Notes: generated by a model not told the origin, from the letters alone. A stretch of DNA of 64,000 bases from Hydractinia symbiolongicarpus (GCF_029227915.1 NC_079879.1:27840501-27904500); one strand, 5' to 3'; shown: positions 18,922 to 29,512, numbered from the stretch's first letter. Program-made: numbers and translations.

Positions 18922-19101
18922 TTAATAAAATCCCAAATAAAGTTTTTTTTTTTTGGTCCTTTCCCTCTCCAATGCTTCATGAAGCTCCTCATCCATCGCC
19001 TCCAATTGACTTTCAAGATAGGGAATACGATCGAGCCCCTTGTGGCATTCCTCCAACTGATTTTCCAGAAATTTAATTGTTTTAAAATTATAACAGGACA
19101 T
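18922..19101 (-). CDS. 59-residue coiled-coil protein (P2)
   Basis: Starts at 19101 directly after a TATAATAAAT box. The product is almost wholly helical, with heptad-like Leu/Ile spacing (FLENQLEECHKGLDRI; LESQLEAMDEELHEAL) and a basic end encoded by an A/T run. The slot between integrase and ATPase is filled in P1 by the MSV199/DUF3627 genes, so this is an accessory position. Function unknown. Confidence 0.5.
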   Translation of the reverse strand: MSCYNFKTIKFLENQLEECHKGLDRIPYLESQLEAMDEELHEALERERTKKKKLYLGFY

Positions 19102-19115
19102 ATTTATTATACCTA

Positions 19116-19707
19116 TCAATCCAGAATTTTCCAAGCCCTGTGATGTTCCAATCTCACATACAAACACGCGTGTTTGGATTTGCGCACCTGATTCTTGATC
19201 AATTCCCAGTCGTTAATGATGTTGGTCTTTTCGTCCACCAATTTCATATCACTCCTTTTATGCGGGTACCACATGAATAACTGCTTCTTTTGTCGCCTGA
19301 GGTTCTTGGGCAAAGCCGTATAAGATTGTGTGAGAAGCCATAAGCTATGTTTTCTATGCCTGCCACTGATGGCTAGTTCCAGTAAGGGTTGACTTATGTC
19401 GAGTCTTTCATCGGCGATCATATCGTCAATAACAAAAAGGCTCTCTTCGCCCGGCAGCAGCGATGACAGTTTTTCAATATAGTAACAGAGCTACTCACCG
19501 GGTTCTATAAAGAATATATAGGGGCCATTCCACAGTGATGCTCTTTCCAGGTAAGTCCTATTCCACCGGAGAGTGGGACAGAGTATCACTATATTGTTAA
19601 AATAACCCCTAAATTCGTTTCTCGAGTAAGTGCAGGACTCTTTGAGTTTTCCTGCACGATATAGGCCCACTAAATATTGCCGTATGAGGATCCTTAATGA
19701 TATTCAT
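19116..19707 (-). pseudogene. P2 packaging ATPase (A32/FtsK-like)
   Basis: The start at 19707 lies in a palindrome. The P-loop region reads F-S-G-P-I-S-C-R-K-T, so the Gly before Lys of the Walker A is replaced by Arg. The 3' part (19421-19116) is open with LWLLTQSYTALPKNLRRQKK and FMWYPHKRSDM. A shift lies near 19430-19500. Decay of Walker A plus the shift means it is not functional. Confidence 0.75.
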
Positions 19708-19730
19708 ATTTGCTATTAAGCAAATATGAA
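19703..19730. promoter_or_regulatory. Start palindrome of P2 ATPase
   Basis: TTCATATTTGCT, loop ATTA, AGCAAATATGAA: 12 perfect pairs; the left arm holds the minus-strand start codon of the ATPase. Confidence 0.6.
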
Positions 19731-19742
19731 CCTTGTGGGTGC

Positions 19743-19943
19743 TTATTTTGGTCGCATCATTGAACGCGTATACCAACCCTGTTTTATCGCGTAGTCATCA
19801 AATAATATCGCCCCCGGCATATATCCAGCGAGCTTTAATACATTCTCCAGGTCCATCTTGGCCCCTGGTCTAGAAACGCCTAGTGCCTTTTGGCACCTAA
19901 TTCCAAGACAATAGTATATGATACCAGTCTCACAGATTCCCAC
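19743..19943 (-). pseudogene. Small conserved membrane protein (P2)
   Basis: The product carries KALGVSRPGAKMDLE and LAGYMPGAILFDDYAIKQGW, nearly identical to 24186-24434 in P1 and 34042-34278 in P3. The N-terminal part seen in those copies is out of frame here. It has two short hydrophobic stretches. Present in all three elements, so it is a core gene of this lineage, with unknown role. Confidence 0.55.
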
Positions 19944-19946
19944 AAG

Positions 19947-20603
19947 CTATCGATAACTTCTTTTTGATACTCTTTGATACTCTTCGCTTGCCCACATAGA
20001 CTGAGTATTGGTGTAGTGCAACCTTTTCGCTACTTCATCAAGCGACGGAGCATCCCCATTTTCTACATATTTAATCGGTATTTTGTGATCGATATTCCAC
20101 TCACCGTAATTTTCCCAGCTCATGCCTTCCATGAACTGGGCTTCAATATGGATCCGTAGTGTAGCCGTATTGCACCTGAGGTACTCTTGCGAGCCCAGTT
20201 CTTTGTTTGACCATAGAGCCTTGCGCGTTTAACTGCGTACAATGTTAGCGAGATGTCCGACAGGATCACATTCTTCGCACTTGGATCTCTCTTTTTGATG
20301 CTTGCAGATCCCTCCACCTCTAAAGTCTTTACATATGTATCTTATTCTTTCATGAGGGCAACCCTTACAGTCCTTGCATTGACTCTTCTGTTTTTGATGA
20401 GGGCATTTGTTTCTTTCCTTTGACGTCTTTGCACTATCGAGGCATTTGATGCACATGTTTGTCAATTGACCTTTACGTTTGTCGATCCTAAAATTTTTCA
20501 ACGATAAAAAGTGTTTACATTGCGTGCATTTCTTGCTACGAGCTTTGCCGTTCTCTTCAATCATTTTTTGATGAACCTCAGGTTTATCAAAACAAGTTTT
20601 CAC
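19947..20603 (-). pseudogene. Zinc-ribbon plus HNH-type nuclease, broken (P2)
   Basis: The N-terminal part (20603-20229) has a KKCTQCKHFLSLKNFRI...CIKCLD zinc-ribbon motif and then repeated C-x-H/C-x2-C modules (CPHQKQKSQCKDCKGC). The C-terminal part (20132-19947) has WNIDHKIPIKY and LHYTNTQSMWASEE, the pattern of HNH nucleases with an added H/N. The two parts are separated by a shift near 20150-20230. Homologues sit at 23478-24150 and, as remnants, 22771-23470 and 22040-22360. DNA cleavage is inferred from the family. Confidence 0.6.
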
Positions 20604-20641
20604 CGGACGACGTAGCGTGCGCTGCGACTCTATTTTACGAC

Positions 20642-21151
20642 TTATCTTTTATTGACTTGGTTGGTAGGTAGGGTCGCTTCTTCTTGATCATCACACTTCG
20701 TGATTTTTATGAGCTGTGTATGATTAATCGTGTGCGCAGCAATAAGCAGGGGTGTCAATAGCTTTCCAAAAGCGGAATATACCAGTATCCCTAAGTCAGC
20801 CATGCTATCCCTGATGATAGGGTCAGCTTCGATATCTTGCCTTAAGTCTTCGGCATTGTCGATAGACACCATGTTGCTGACAGCTTTGGTGTACATGCTT
20901 ATGGCATGAGTTGACAATGCCTTGGTAGTCTTCTCTCCTTTTTCCTGGATTTCACGCTGAATGAACTCAAAGTACACCTTGTCGATAACTTCGTCTCATG
21001 CTTTATCAATATAACCTTCCGTGCACTTCTTTGGCAGAAAGTGTGCCTTGCCTTTGCGTGCATCTTTCAAAGCCTGGCGCTTGTTTTCATGTTGCTCAAG
21101 CGCTTCTGCCGGGGTATCTGCAACATCGAAAATTTCAGCTAATTTGGACAT
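20642..21151 (-). pseudogene. Conserved helical protein with DPIIRDSM motif (P2)
   Basis: Starts at 21151 after a TAATAATAAAC box. The N-terminal part reads with KRQALKDA and K-C-T-E-G, then a shift near 20995 leads to the open 3' part with ADPIIRDSMADLGILVYSAFGKLL. The same motif is in P1 (24881-25081) and P3 (33180-33260). A hydrophobic segment follows the motif. Core gene of the lineage, unknown function. Confidence 0.55.
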
Positions 21152-21172
21152 GTTTATTATTAGTCGTTTATA

Positions 21173-21244
21173 TCAGAAATAATTGAAGATAATTAAGACA
21201 TACGGCAGGAGTACAGCGAGACATAAGGATATCTCGCATATCAT
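21173..21244 (-). CDS. 23-residue transmembrane peptide (P2)
   Basis: The ATG at 21244 follows AAATAAAC. The product is a single hydrophobic segment (CLAVLLPYVLIIFNYF). In P1 and P3 the equivalent segment (LLPYxxIAYI) is joined in frame to the next gene. Here a stop separates them. Either form could be original. Confidence 0.45.
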   Translation of the reverse strand: MICEISLCLAVLLPYVLIIFNYF

Positions 21245-21667
21245 GTTTATTTTTTCAATACAAAACCCCCGTAAGGGAGCCCTCTGGGTGTTTAGATGTT
21301 GTTGTTGTTTGAACTCAGAAGGTTTTTGATTCTGTGAGTTTACCACTCGGGGCCTTTGGTTTTCCATATCCGAGGTGTTTTTTCAGTGCTGTCCTGCTTT
21401 GCAGGCTTAGCGTACTTGCTATTTATACTCCATACAGAATGTCGTGCTTGTACTACGCATTAACGATACCCACTTTTTTAAGTGAGCACTTTCAGAGGCC
21501 GTTCCATAGCACTGACATATAACCAGCACTTTGCACAATTTTTCCCGACTGGCACAGCGTTGGAGAAACCGGGGAGAGACGGCCGCCTCCAGCTAGTACG
21601 TACCCTCGCCCGTGCACGCCCTAACCTTCAGCCAGGACCTAAGCCCTGCTCCCAAATTTTTACTATA

Positions 21668-21785
21668 CTAGTCGTCAGCCCATGGAAAAATCCACGGGTT
21701 TGCCCCTCGCAGCTAAGCAACCATTTTGCGTGACAGACAGACGGAAGGACGGACAGACAGACGTATACGGGCATTATAATATAGA
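21668..21785 (-). mobile_element. 118-bp Helitron-like non-autonomous element in P2
   Basis: On the minus strand it begins TCTATATTATAATGCCCG, contains CTGTCTGTC runs, and ends with an imperfect hairpin (CCGTGGATTTTTCCATGG) and CTAG. The base before is A and the base after is T, as expected for Helitron insertion between A and T. It belongs to the same family as the tandem copies at 35546-41115. Confidence 0.65.
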
Positions 21786-22039
21786 TATCCACCTTCGTAT
21801 ATAGCTATTCAGTATCACCTTGAGTATTACCTGTGTGAAATTTCACGCATCACCGGTTAGGTCTTTTGCTCATCATGTAGAAAACCTCTTGATTATTCAG
21901 AAAGTGTCCATTTTTAAACAGATGAGGCAAATGAGTTTAATCTTGTTGCTACCGCTTCATACTGAAGAGGAGTGACTCAAAGTTGTGAGAAAAAAAAACA
22001 CAAATCTATTCAACGCGACCTACTTTACTCGGATATATA

Positions 22040-22360
22040 TCGATGGCCCGTGCTTTGATTATCCACGGTCCACATGGGTTGCATGTTTGTGTAATAGAGC
22101 CTCGCGAGCTGCACTTCTTGGATATACCCCGTTCTCTTTATATTTAATGGGGATTTTATGATCCATTTGCCACTGCCCCCGGTTGCTCCAGTTCATCCCG
22201 TCTTTGAATTAAGCCTGGAAATGACCTATTAATGTGCAGATGCCGCATCCCAGGTACTCTTGGGAGCTAAGCTCCGTAAGCGGGTTGTGGTGGTACCTCC
22301 AGGAGTGCAACAAGGCTGGCTTTGCGTAGCTTGGAATAGCCCGTAAGTCCACGGGTTTTC
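22040..22360 (-). pseudogene. HNH nuclease remnant (P2)
   Basis: Reads WQMDHKIPIKYKENG on the minus strand, matching WNIDHKIPIKYVENG of 19947-20603, then shifts; a Y-T-N-M-Q-P-M-W segment follows in another frame. A second decayed member of the same gene family within P2. Confidence 0.5.
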
Positions 22361-22444
22361 GCAATAGCGTGTAACTCTTTCACGGTGTGTGTATACATTT
22401 ATTGTATATAGACCTCAACTAAAAGATTCTGGGACAGTGGGACT

Positions 22445-22632
22445 TCCCTTACTCAATTGCGCAGTCTCTATTTTTGTTGATGTCAGTATTATTCCCGTTA
22501 GTCGCTATTGCGCATGCGTTGGATTTTATCGGTATTTCCAGAATTTATCGGATTATGGGAATTCAAGATTTAGGGAATTTCCCTTGTCGTCGTCGTCGTC
22601 GACTGTCCCAGATGCGTGGTTTTACTATCTCT
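22445..22632. repeat. P2 right terminal inverted repeat
   Basis: The inverted partner of 10890-11077. Ends TTTTACTATCTCT, followed by GTGTTT. Confidence 0.9.
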
Positions 22633-22696
22633 GTGTTTTGCCGCAAGAAGTAGGGCCTGTGGAAATTGCCGTGCACGGTTCCTTCACAATGTCCAT
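22633..22696 (-). pseudogene. P1 packaging ATPase, 5' part with Walker A
   Basis: From the ATG at 22696 the minus strand reads about 21 codons ending STGPTSCGKT, a good Walker A. It is cut by P2 right after the Lys-Thr codons and continues at 10889. Joined order is shown by the duplicated TGTGTT and by alignment with P2's own ATPase. Confidence 0.85.
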
Positions 22697-22770
22697 TTAC
22701 TAACTTTCGATCGTGAATCTTCGGGTATAACGCAGCACATGCCTCGCAAATCCATACACCCCGTGTTTGT

Positions 22771-23470
22771 TCACCAAGGATCCTCGGCAAGCGGGGAAGA
22801 GCTTGGTATTTTGAGTCTTATATTTAAGGGGTAGTGGAGTATATGTCTTGACGAGCAGTGCCTTTTCCGGACCCTCTCCGATGGGTTCGGCGCACCGAGG
22901 TATGATGTTGTATGTGAACAGAGTATAAAGAAGTAGGTAATCTTCATCCTGCTGAAACCCTCTAATTTCCCTATCAAGGGCAAGGGGGTTTACTTTATGT
23001 TCAAAGTTATCATTGCATTTGGAACAACGCCTAGCCTTCGCTTTATCCAGGCAGCTTATACATGTCTTTGTCTAACTATTACCTCTAATCTTAAACTTGT
23101 CTGGGTCAGGCAGTTTTTTGCATCCTCTAAAACGTTTGTTTGTCATTTAATATTGCGGTGTACGCCCTGTGCAGTGCCTTGGCGACCTGGGCAAGCGTTG
23201 GAGACTTAAAGGTCTCCTGGTTTTTTAAGGGTGTACGTGTAACTCGAAGTTTTCCCTGGTATAAACTTCGAAAAACTGGGCCTGAATATGGTCCTGTAGG
23301 ATAATTATCAACTCATGTAAGGGCCGCATATAGGTGCGGCGCCTGGGGCGATCCTTTGACAGCCTCTTAAGATCAAGGCATGGGATGCACGTACTCGTTA
23401 GTTGACTTTTGCCCCTTATCTTGAAGTGGTTTAGGGTAAGGGATTTGGAACACTTGGAACATTTTTTGTC
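22771..23470 (-). pseudogene. Zinc-ribbon gene remnant (P1)
   Basis: Two readable zinc-ribbon pieces (KKCSKCSKSLTLNHFKIRG with T-C-I-P-C-L-D after it, and a similar piece near 23040-23130) lie in different frames with stops between them. They match the N-terminal zinc ribbon of the HNH genes at 19947-20603 and 23478-24150. Probably a decayed tandem duplicate. Confidence 0.4.
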
Positions 23471-23477
23471 TCTTCCA

Positions 23478-24150
23478 TCATATTTCTATATCTCCAGGAG
23501 ATACAGAAATTTTATCGCATGGTCTATTCCGTAATGTATCGATTGCCCTTCGACATGTTTTCACTCGCCCACATGAGCTGAGTGTTGGAATAGTGAAGCC
23601 TTTTCGCCACCTCGGCAAGCGACGGAGCATTGCCATTTTCTTGATACCTGAGTGGTTTTTTGTGATCGATATGCCACTCTTCGTAATTGCTCCAGCCCAT
23701 ACCCTGGACAAACTGGGCCTCAGTATGGGTTCTGAGAACAAAGCTTTATGTTTCCCCGTAGGGCATGGTGGGTTCGGCTTTTTACAACGTTAGCGATATG
23801 TCCAGCAGGGTTGCAAGGGGGGACATATTGCCCTATGTTTTTGATAATGGCAAATCTGACTTCCGCCGCAGTCCTTGCACGTTGACCTCCGCCTTTCATG
23901 GTGGCAATACTGACTCCCCTTGCAGTATTTGCAGTGTGATCTCCGCCTACCATGCCCGCAGATCTCACTTCCCCCGCAGTCTTTACACGTTGATATTTGC
24001 CTTTGACGGGGACACTTTGAACGTTCATGTGACGTCTTTTTTTATCGAGGCATTTTTTGCACCATTTCGTTGGTTGACCGTAAAACTTAATCCTAAAATT
24101 GCCTAAGGATAAAAAGTGCTTACATTTTGAACATTTGGTCTCCTACATAT
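23478..24150 (-). pseudogene. Zinc-ribbon plus HNH-type nuclease, broken (P1)
   Basis: The 5' part carries FLSLGNFRIK and C-K-K-C-L-D, then a region where Cys modules are mostly out of frame. The 3' frame (23741-23478) ends in a region homologous to the IDHKIPIKY...LHYSNTQLMWASE HNH core, read across shifts. It is the homologue of 19947-20603. It sits between the ATPase and the small membrane genes in both elements. Confidence 0.5.
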
Positions 24151-24185
24151 TGATTCGATTTTGTCCTTAGGACAAACACGAGTTT

Positions 24186-24434
24186 TTAACGGACACTTAT
24201 TATGGAGGTGTCAGTGTTTTTTTTGCACCACCCTTGTTTGATCGCGTATTCGTCAAATAGGATCGCTGCCGTCATATAACCTGCAAGTTTAAAACCGTCC
24301 TCCAGGTCCATCTTGGTCCCGGGTCTAGAAACGCCCAGAGCCTTCTTTGCTCCCATGGCGATCAGGATTGTGTACGAGACTAATCTGACAGACTCCCAAA
24401 GTGAGTCAATAACCATGGTTTTCTTCGGTCCCAT
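24186..24434 (-). CDS. Small conserved membrane protein (P1)
   Basis: An 82-residue frame starting MGPKKTMVIDSLWESVRL, with hydrophobic VSYTILIAMGAKKALGV and MTAAILFDEYAIKQGW. P3 has an in-frame ATG 10 codons upstream where P1 has ACG, so the original start was lost here and 24434 is the next one. Conserved in P1, P2 and P3; unknown role. Confidence 0.6.
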   Translation of the reverse strand: MGPKKTMVIDSLWESVRLVSYTILIAMGAKKALGVSRPGTKMDLEDGFKLAGYMTAAILFDEYAIKQGWCKKNTDTSIISVR

Positions 24435-24546
24435 ATTGCCATCATCATGCTTGCTTGCCGTTTAATAAGTGTCATTTTTTTTAAAAAATTCATTGCATCC
24501 TTAAAATGTCCATCTGGGGCCGAGTTTTGACCTGTTTGCCCTGTTT

Positions 24547-24847
24547 CTAGGGCTCCGGTGTGGTGTTTTGGGATTCATTTTTACCCCTGCTAAACATATA
24601 CCAAACCCCAACACTTATCGCCAATATGGCCAAACTCCCGATTCCATTAAGGTATACACTGCCCATAGACTGTACGAAACTGGTCTCAGAAGAGGTTTTG
24701 ACTGCAGGCTCTACAGTACCCTCTTGTTGTTTCAATTCTTCTATCATTTTCTTCATCAGTGCCGCCAACTTTTGTCCTTAAGCCACACACCCCCAGATGC
24801 TTCGGTGGTTTTGTAATGACTCTCTCTTCTTGTTTTTGCTCTTCCAT
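24547..24847 (-). pseudogene. Small single-pass membrane protein (P1)
   Basis: The 3' frame (24768-24547) has a helical start, then EGTVEPAVKTSSETSFVQSM and a membrane segment (GIGSLAILAISVGVWYMFSRG) with a polar tail. The 5' codons from 24847 (M-E-E-Q-K-Q-E-E-R) are in another frame. The P3 homologue is 33674-34014. Confidence 0.5.
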
Positions 24848-24859
24848 TTATCTTATAGC

Positions 24860-25442
24860 ACCGTCTCAGTGTCCTCCACCTCATTCTCCGCGTTCTCTTT
24901 CTTCTTGCTCATATGCCGAGCTGTATGGTCTGCCACACCTCCCAGTGGTGCAGTACACGAGTATTCCCAAATTTTTCATAGAGTCACAGATTATAGGGTC
25001 TTCCTCGATATCTGGATGTAATACGTCGACACTGTCTATATTAAGAAAGTTCCCAATCATGCTAGCATACAAGCTAATCATGTGTGTAGACAGTGCTTTT
25101 GCCGTCTTTTCCCCCTTCTCCCGGAGCTAACGCTGAAGGTACTCGGTATGGATCTTGTCGATTGCTTCGTCAGGGGCTTTGTCAATAGAGCCCTCCGTGC
25201 ACTCCTTCGGTAGGAGATGACCCTGGCCTTTGAATAGGGCCTCCTTCAAAGCCTGACGCTTATCGATTGCTTTCTCTATATTTTCATATTTTGCAGAGGC
25301 ACTGTCAAAGACTTGTGCAATATCAGACATCCTTTTTATTATACGTCCATATCGAAAAAGTATATAAGCGATCATGGCATATGGCAGGACAACAGCAATT
25401 AGTAGGCATATGTCCTGCGCGGATGTCGAGGCACGCTTCCCT
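24860..25442 (-). pseudogene. Membrane segment plus DPII-motif protein (P1)
   Basis: The 5' end is a hydrophobic segment (LLIAVVLPYAMIAYILFRYG) that runs in frame through a GTATAATAAA box into M-S-D-I-A-Q-V-F at 25331. After a stop near 25127 the other frame carries EEDPIICDSMKNLGILVYC. The 5' side is fused to truncated polB by a deletion at about 25443. Homologues: 20642-21151 and 32792-33374. Confidence 0.5.
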
Positions 25443-28400
25443 ATAAAAGTCCTTCGTTCGTATATGGTATACAAAGCTGTCTCTTTCCATGTAGCAGAGC
25501 TGTAATTTGCTACCATATTTTGGCTGCATGAGACTATAGTGAAACTCGTACATGACCAGCTTTCACATATCCAGGATGGTCTGGCCAATGTATACGGGCT
25601 TATTCATTTTAACCTCTGTTTTACTCATTTCAACGCCTACCAGGTTTTTGCTAAACCGGCTCCCGCCCTTGAAATTAGGTTTCATTACAAGCTTTGTATA
25701 CTTATCCTCGTTTGTAACCAGCTGGATGTTGCGGTGATTGCGTATTTTTTCCATGGTCTTGCCGAACACCGAGAAATTCATCAAATTGTAAAAGTCTTTC
25801 TCAAACTCGTTTTTGGCATCCGTTCTCAGCCTCGTGTTATGATCTATACAGCCCTTCAGCCATGCCTTCTGGTTAAATCGGATGACCCTGCGTACTTTCT
25901 TCAATTCAAGCCCATGTTTTAAGGCCTCGTGAAGGGCCCTGATATGCACCACATACTTTCGCTTGTCCTCCTACTTCGGTACCAATTTCTCAACCTTGTG
26001 AACTATCGTGCGATCCGGTAAGAATGGCAACTCGTTATGTTTGTTGTGTAGCCTCTCCGGGTAGTCGATATCAACCTCCAGGATATATCCATGCCTATTA
26101 TCCTCAACGAGCTTCCCGATCCGCTTTTCGGTAAAGGCCTCGACATTCGATACCCATTTAAAACCGTCCATGGGCAGATCCTGACGCATCGCCCATCCGT
26201 ACATGTTGTTCGCATCCAAATACTGTAGGTAGGATGACTCGTCATCTGGGTTATACTGGTCCCCCATATACCTATTGTTTGCTCTGGCATATTGGTGTAC
26301 AGCTTGTGTTATACCTCCTCTGATACCTTTTTCAAACATCAGGAGCATGTCGGGATGGGTGAGAAGCTCTAACCTAATTCCTGTATACTTAAGTGCAGCC
26401 TTCCATGCCAGGCCAGGCGCGCTGTAAAAGTGTGCAGGATCAAGCTTGTAGTTTGTCAAGCACACACCTCGAAATGTCTCGAGGATGTCGGCTATTAGCA
26501 GGACGTCTATGGTTAGGTAGACATCATGGTAGTCCCCCATGGTGAAGTTATCAACCTCCGGGGTAATGAAATGCCACACCTTTTTACACCTCGCTAATAC
26601 CCTTTATATTCAGCTTGCTCTAGAAAGTCCCCTTTGGGGGTAGCTCCAGCTATTCGAATCACTGCCATCCATCCTTATACTCATAAGGGTACACGCCTTT
26701 TCGAAGCATCAGCCTGAAGGTATCATCCTTGCGATGAACTTTGCCATGGATGGTACATTTGCCTTTACCCAGTCTCGATTAAGCTGCTTCGTAGTATTTG
26801 AGTCGCAATTTTCACACCAAAACCTTGCCATGTATTCGGCGTTTACGCCCTGGAATCCCAGGCAGGTATATGCACACTGCTTACATTTCATACCAGCGGC
26901 GTTTGTACGAATAAGGTTGCTTGCCAATTTGTCTAGCGATGATGCCATAAATCGACAACTATCAATGAACCGTATCTCTATTGTCTTGTACTTTTCCCCA
27001 TCACCGTATCCCATGCTTCCAAGGGGTACCTTGATTTTCGCGTTGTAACTGATATATGTGTCAATATTTTCCGCTATACAGCCGATGTCCTGACTGTCGT
27101 ACTTCTCACCCCGTTCCCGTATGAAGATATGAGCATCATACCCTGAAAGGTTATGGAAGATGACAGGGATGTGGTTGGGTATCTTGTATTTGAGGTTGCA
27201 GTTGTTATGCGCCGCGCCTCTATATTGCCCAGTGTAGTGACAATGGTCCCTGACTTTACGGTTAATCTCACAGTCATCGAAGGGTTTTAGGCAGATATGA
27301 CATTTCGATGCCTGGTCATGTTCTCTTTTTAGAACCTTTGTTAGTGGCAGCATGTTCCGCTACAGGTATGTATTGTAAAGTCTTTTCACCTCATCCTATA
27401 GATAGTTCACGAACTACGTCACACAGTCCTCACCCCTGACTTTTAGAGGATCTGGTACATCCCCATAGGCAAAGGTACTATAGGTACACCAGCCGGATGG
27501 TAGATGCTTGCTCAACTTCCTGGTCTTTTTACCTCTTGCATCTTCTACCGCGATGAGTAGACTTTTGCAATCTGCATAGATGGCAAAGGTTACCTTTAAT
27601 TGCTGTTGTCCATTCCTATAATATAACCATTTTCGGCCTCTGTTGGCATTGTGATCTTGACTGCCTCGTGATCCATGCCGTAGCCATGGTGCTTATCTCT
27701 TGATTCAATTGTGAAAAAGGCCTGTAGGCAGTTTAGGCAGAAGTGAATTTTTGGCGTATTTTTCGAGGTCTCAATACCCAGGAGCCGTGATAGACTTTTG
27801 ACCGCCGTGTAGTGAGTCTTTTTGTCATCCTTAAGTAGCAGTAGATTCACCTGCTTGCCACGTTCGCTATGATGTGATCGTCTTAGGATATTGATCTTCT
27901 TTCCCGTCACACACAGGACGTTTACCGCAATGCCCGGGTTATTCTCCTCAAACTTGTATATACTCCTGGTGCTTGTAGGGAACTCTATGTCTTGCCAATT
28001 GTAGTGGTCTACGTAGGGTCTCGTAATTCTTTGTGGATCTTTTTCAATCTCCTCATGATGTAGACCAGCGATGATGCCCCATTTGAAACACTCCTCATCA
28101 TCATTTTTTGGGTTAATAATATTCTTTTTAGAGGCTATCCACTTAGGTGCTTGTATATACGATGAGCCCCTTGTAAGTCTCAATTTGTGAAAGTCTGCAT
28201 CGAGGTATAGGATTTGAGAGATCGTAAAGCCACTTCTGGGTAGTGCTGGATTCTTCACATCCGTTTTGATTTGGGCAAACATCCTATCTAGCACCTCGTC
28301 CACGTCGCTACTCTGGAATACCAAGGCCATATTACTATGGAAGACCTTTTTTACCTCAATGTACTCATCGTTAGCCCCCTCTATATTTGACGGTTTCTTC

Positions 28401-28836
28401 CAATAATCCATAGTGACAGCTGTACATTTGCCTACCCCGTATCTTTTACCTGGTCCCCAACCAAGGTTTTCACGTTTGGTCGCACCATCTCCATACACTC
28501 GTCAACATCGCCCCCCCGCTATGCCGGGAATGCGGAAACTTCGGAAGGTCCTGTGGAGAGCATGTTTATGTTCCTAGGATGTAATATCCTGCCCCGGTTG
28601 TTCATGTAGATAGTCTTCCCCGGCCTCTTTTTCTACTTAGTTATGAAGTGTAGGCCTTGTGTTGGCTTCCCCGTTATAGAGATTCATCACCGTACGTTTG
28701 ATGGTCGCCTAGGCTCTCCTGACCCTCTCTTTTGTAGGTTTGGGGACAGCGTCCACAAGCCAATCATAAATCCCTTAATTCCATCCCTTACAACGGAAAG
28801 AGTTTTCGACAGCTCCTGTTTCTCGAAGACGTCCAT
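25443..28836 (-). pseudogene. polB: Protein-primed DNA polymerase B, decayed and 3'-truncated (P1)
   Basis: Reads right to left in several frames. In order: FEKQEL near the start; a C2H2-like finger (HFCLNCLQAFFTIESRDKHH); an endonuclease-VII-like zinc module (CHICLKPF, then DHCHYTGQYRGAAHNNCN); exonuclease motif HNLSGYDAHIFI; DSCRFMASSLDKLASN; MGDYHDVYLTIDVLLIADI; GLAWKAALKYTG; motif A LQYLDANNMYGWAM; and motif C, which reads YMERDS where YMDTDS is expected. About 440 nt that follow motif C in P3 are missing. Stops lie near 27350-27590 and 26580-26700. The N-terminal SAP-like segment of P3 is also missing. Confidence 0.85.
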
Positions 28837-28863
28837 CTCAAATGGGGGCAATACCCTAATATA

Positions 28864-29082
28864 ATATAGGGAATTCCCTCTGCGCTAGAATTTCGGACTC
28901 ATTTGATGCACTTTATGACGTCTTTACGTATTAGGGAATTAACCCTACTCAGCACTGCCCATTAGGGATTTTAAGCATTGAATTCTATAGCCATACATGG
29001 TATGGTGCTGGAGGGTACTGGATGATCGGGGATTTGCTGTGGCTTGCTGTGACGCGCACACGACTGCGCTAGAACATACATT
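28864..29082. repeat. P1 right terminal inverted repeat (inner part)
   Basis: The inverted partner of 1688-1916. It stops at CATACATT, where P3 is inserted; the final 16 bp are at 35430-35445. Confidence 0.9.
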
Positions 29083-29512
29083 AGAGATGGATAAATGTTC
29101 CTTCTAGCGCAGTCGCCTGTGCACGTCACGGCAACCCACAGGAACCCCCAGCAAAGTCACTGACAAGTCACCTACAATCCCCTAATAGTTACCGCACCAA
29201 CATTCAGGACCTGGTAATCCAGCACTATCCAAGACCATCCCATATTAATCTACATAGTTTCTATCATACAACGAATGAGTCAAAGGGGAAATTCCCCAAT
29301 ATTCATCAATAATTAACAAATGCGCAGTAAAGACACGCTAGATCGAGCAGGATGAAATCCTGTGACAAACAAAAAAGTTCTATATAAAAAAGAGAGAATG
29401 GAATCAAAAACCGTCAAACAATTGCGTGATATCGCAAAAAGTCGTGGTTTAATATGGTATTATATGCTACGTAAAGCTGAATTGGTTAGCTTATTAGAGG
29501 AGGTTATACCTA
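29083..29512. repeat. P3 left terminal inverted repeat
   Basis: 29083-29188 and 29425-29512 match 35270-35429 inverted. The 236 bp in between (29189-29424) are missing from the right copy. The inner part encodes the SAP-like start of polB. Confidence 0.8.

Larger units (their letters stand above)
21245..22444. other. P2 region where polB should be; remnants only
   Basis: No polB motif is readable on either strand. The stretch holds a 118-bp Helitron-like insertion (21668-21785), an HNH remnant (22040-22360) and otherwise unassigned sequence. It marks a deletion of the polymerase in P2. Confidence 0.6.
10890..22632. mobile_element. P2: Polinton inserted in the P1 ATPase gene
   Basis: An 11.7-kb element starting AGAGATAGTAAAACC and ending with the complement. 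Its flanks share the hexamer TGTGTT (10884-10889 and 22632-22637, the T at 22632 being ambiguous between element and duplication). TIRs of about 190 bp hold a (GAC)n/(GTC)n run and differ from those of P1. Gene order follows P1, but polB is missing and the space 21245-22440 holds only remnants and a short Helitron-like insertion, so P2 is an internal-deletion derivative. Several genes are better kept than their P1 copies. Confidence 0.92.
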
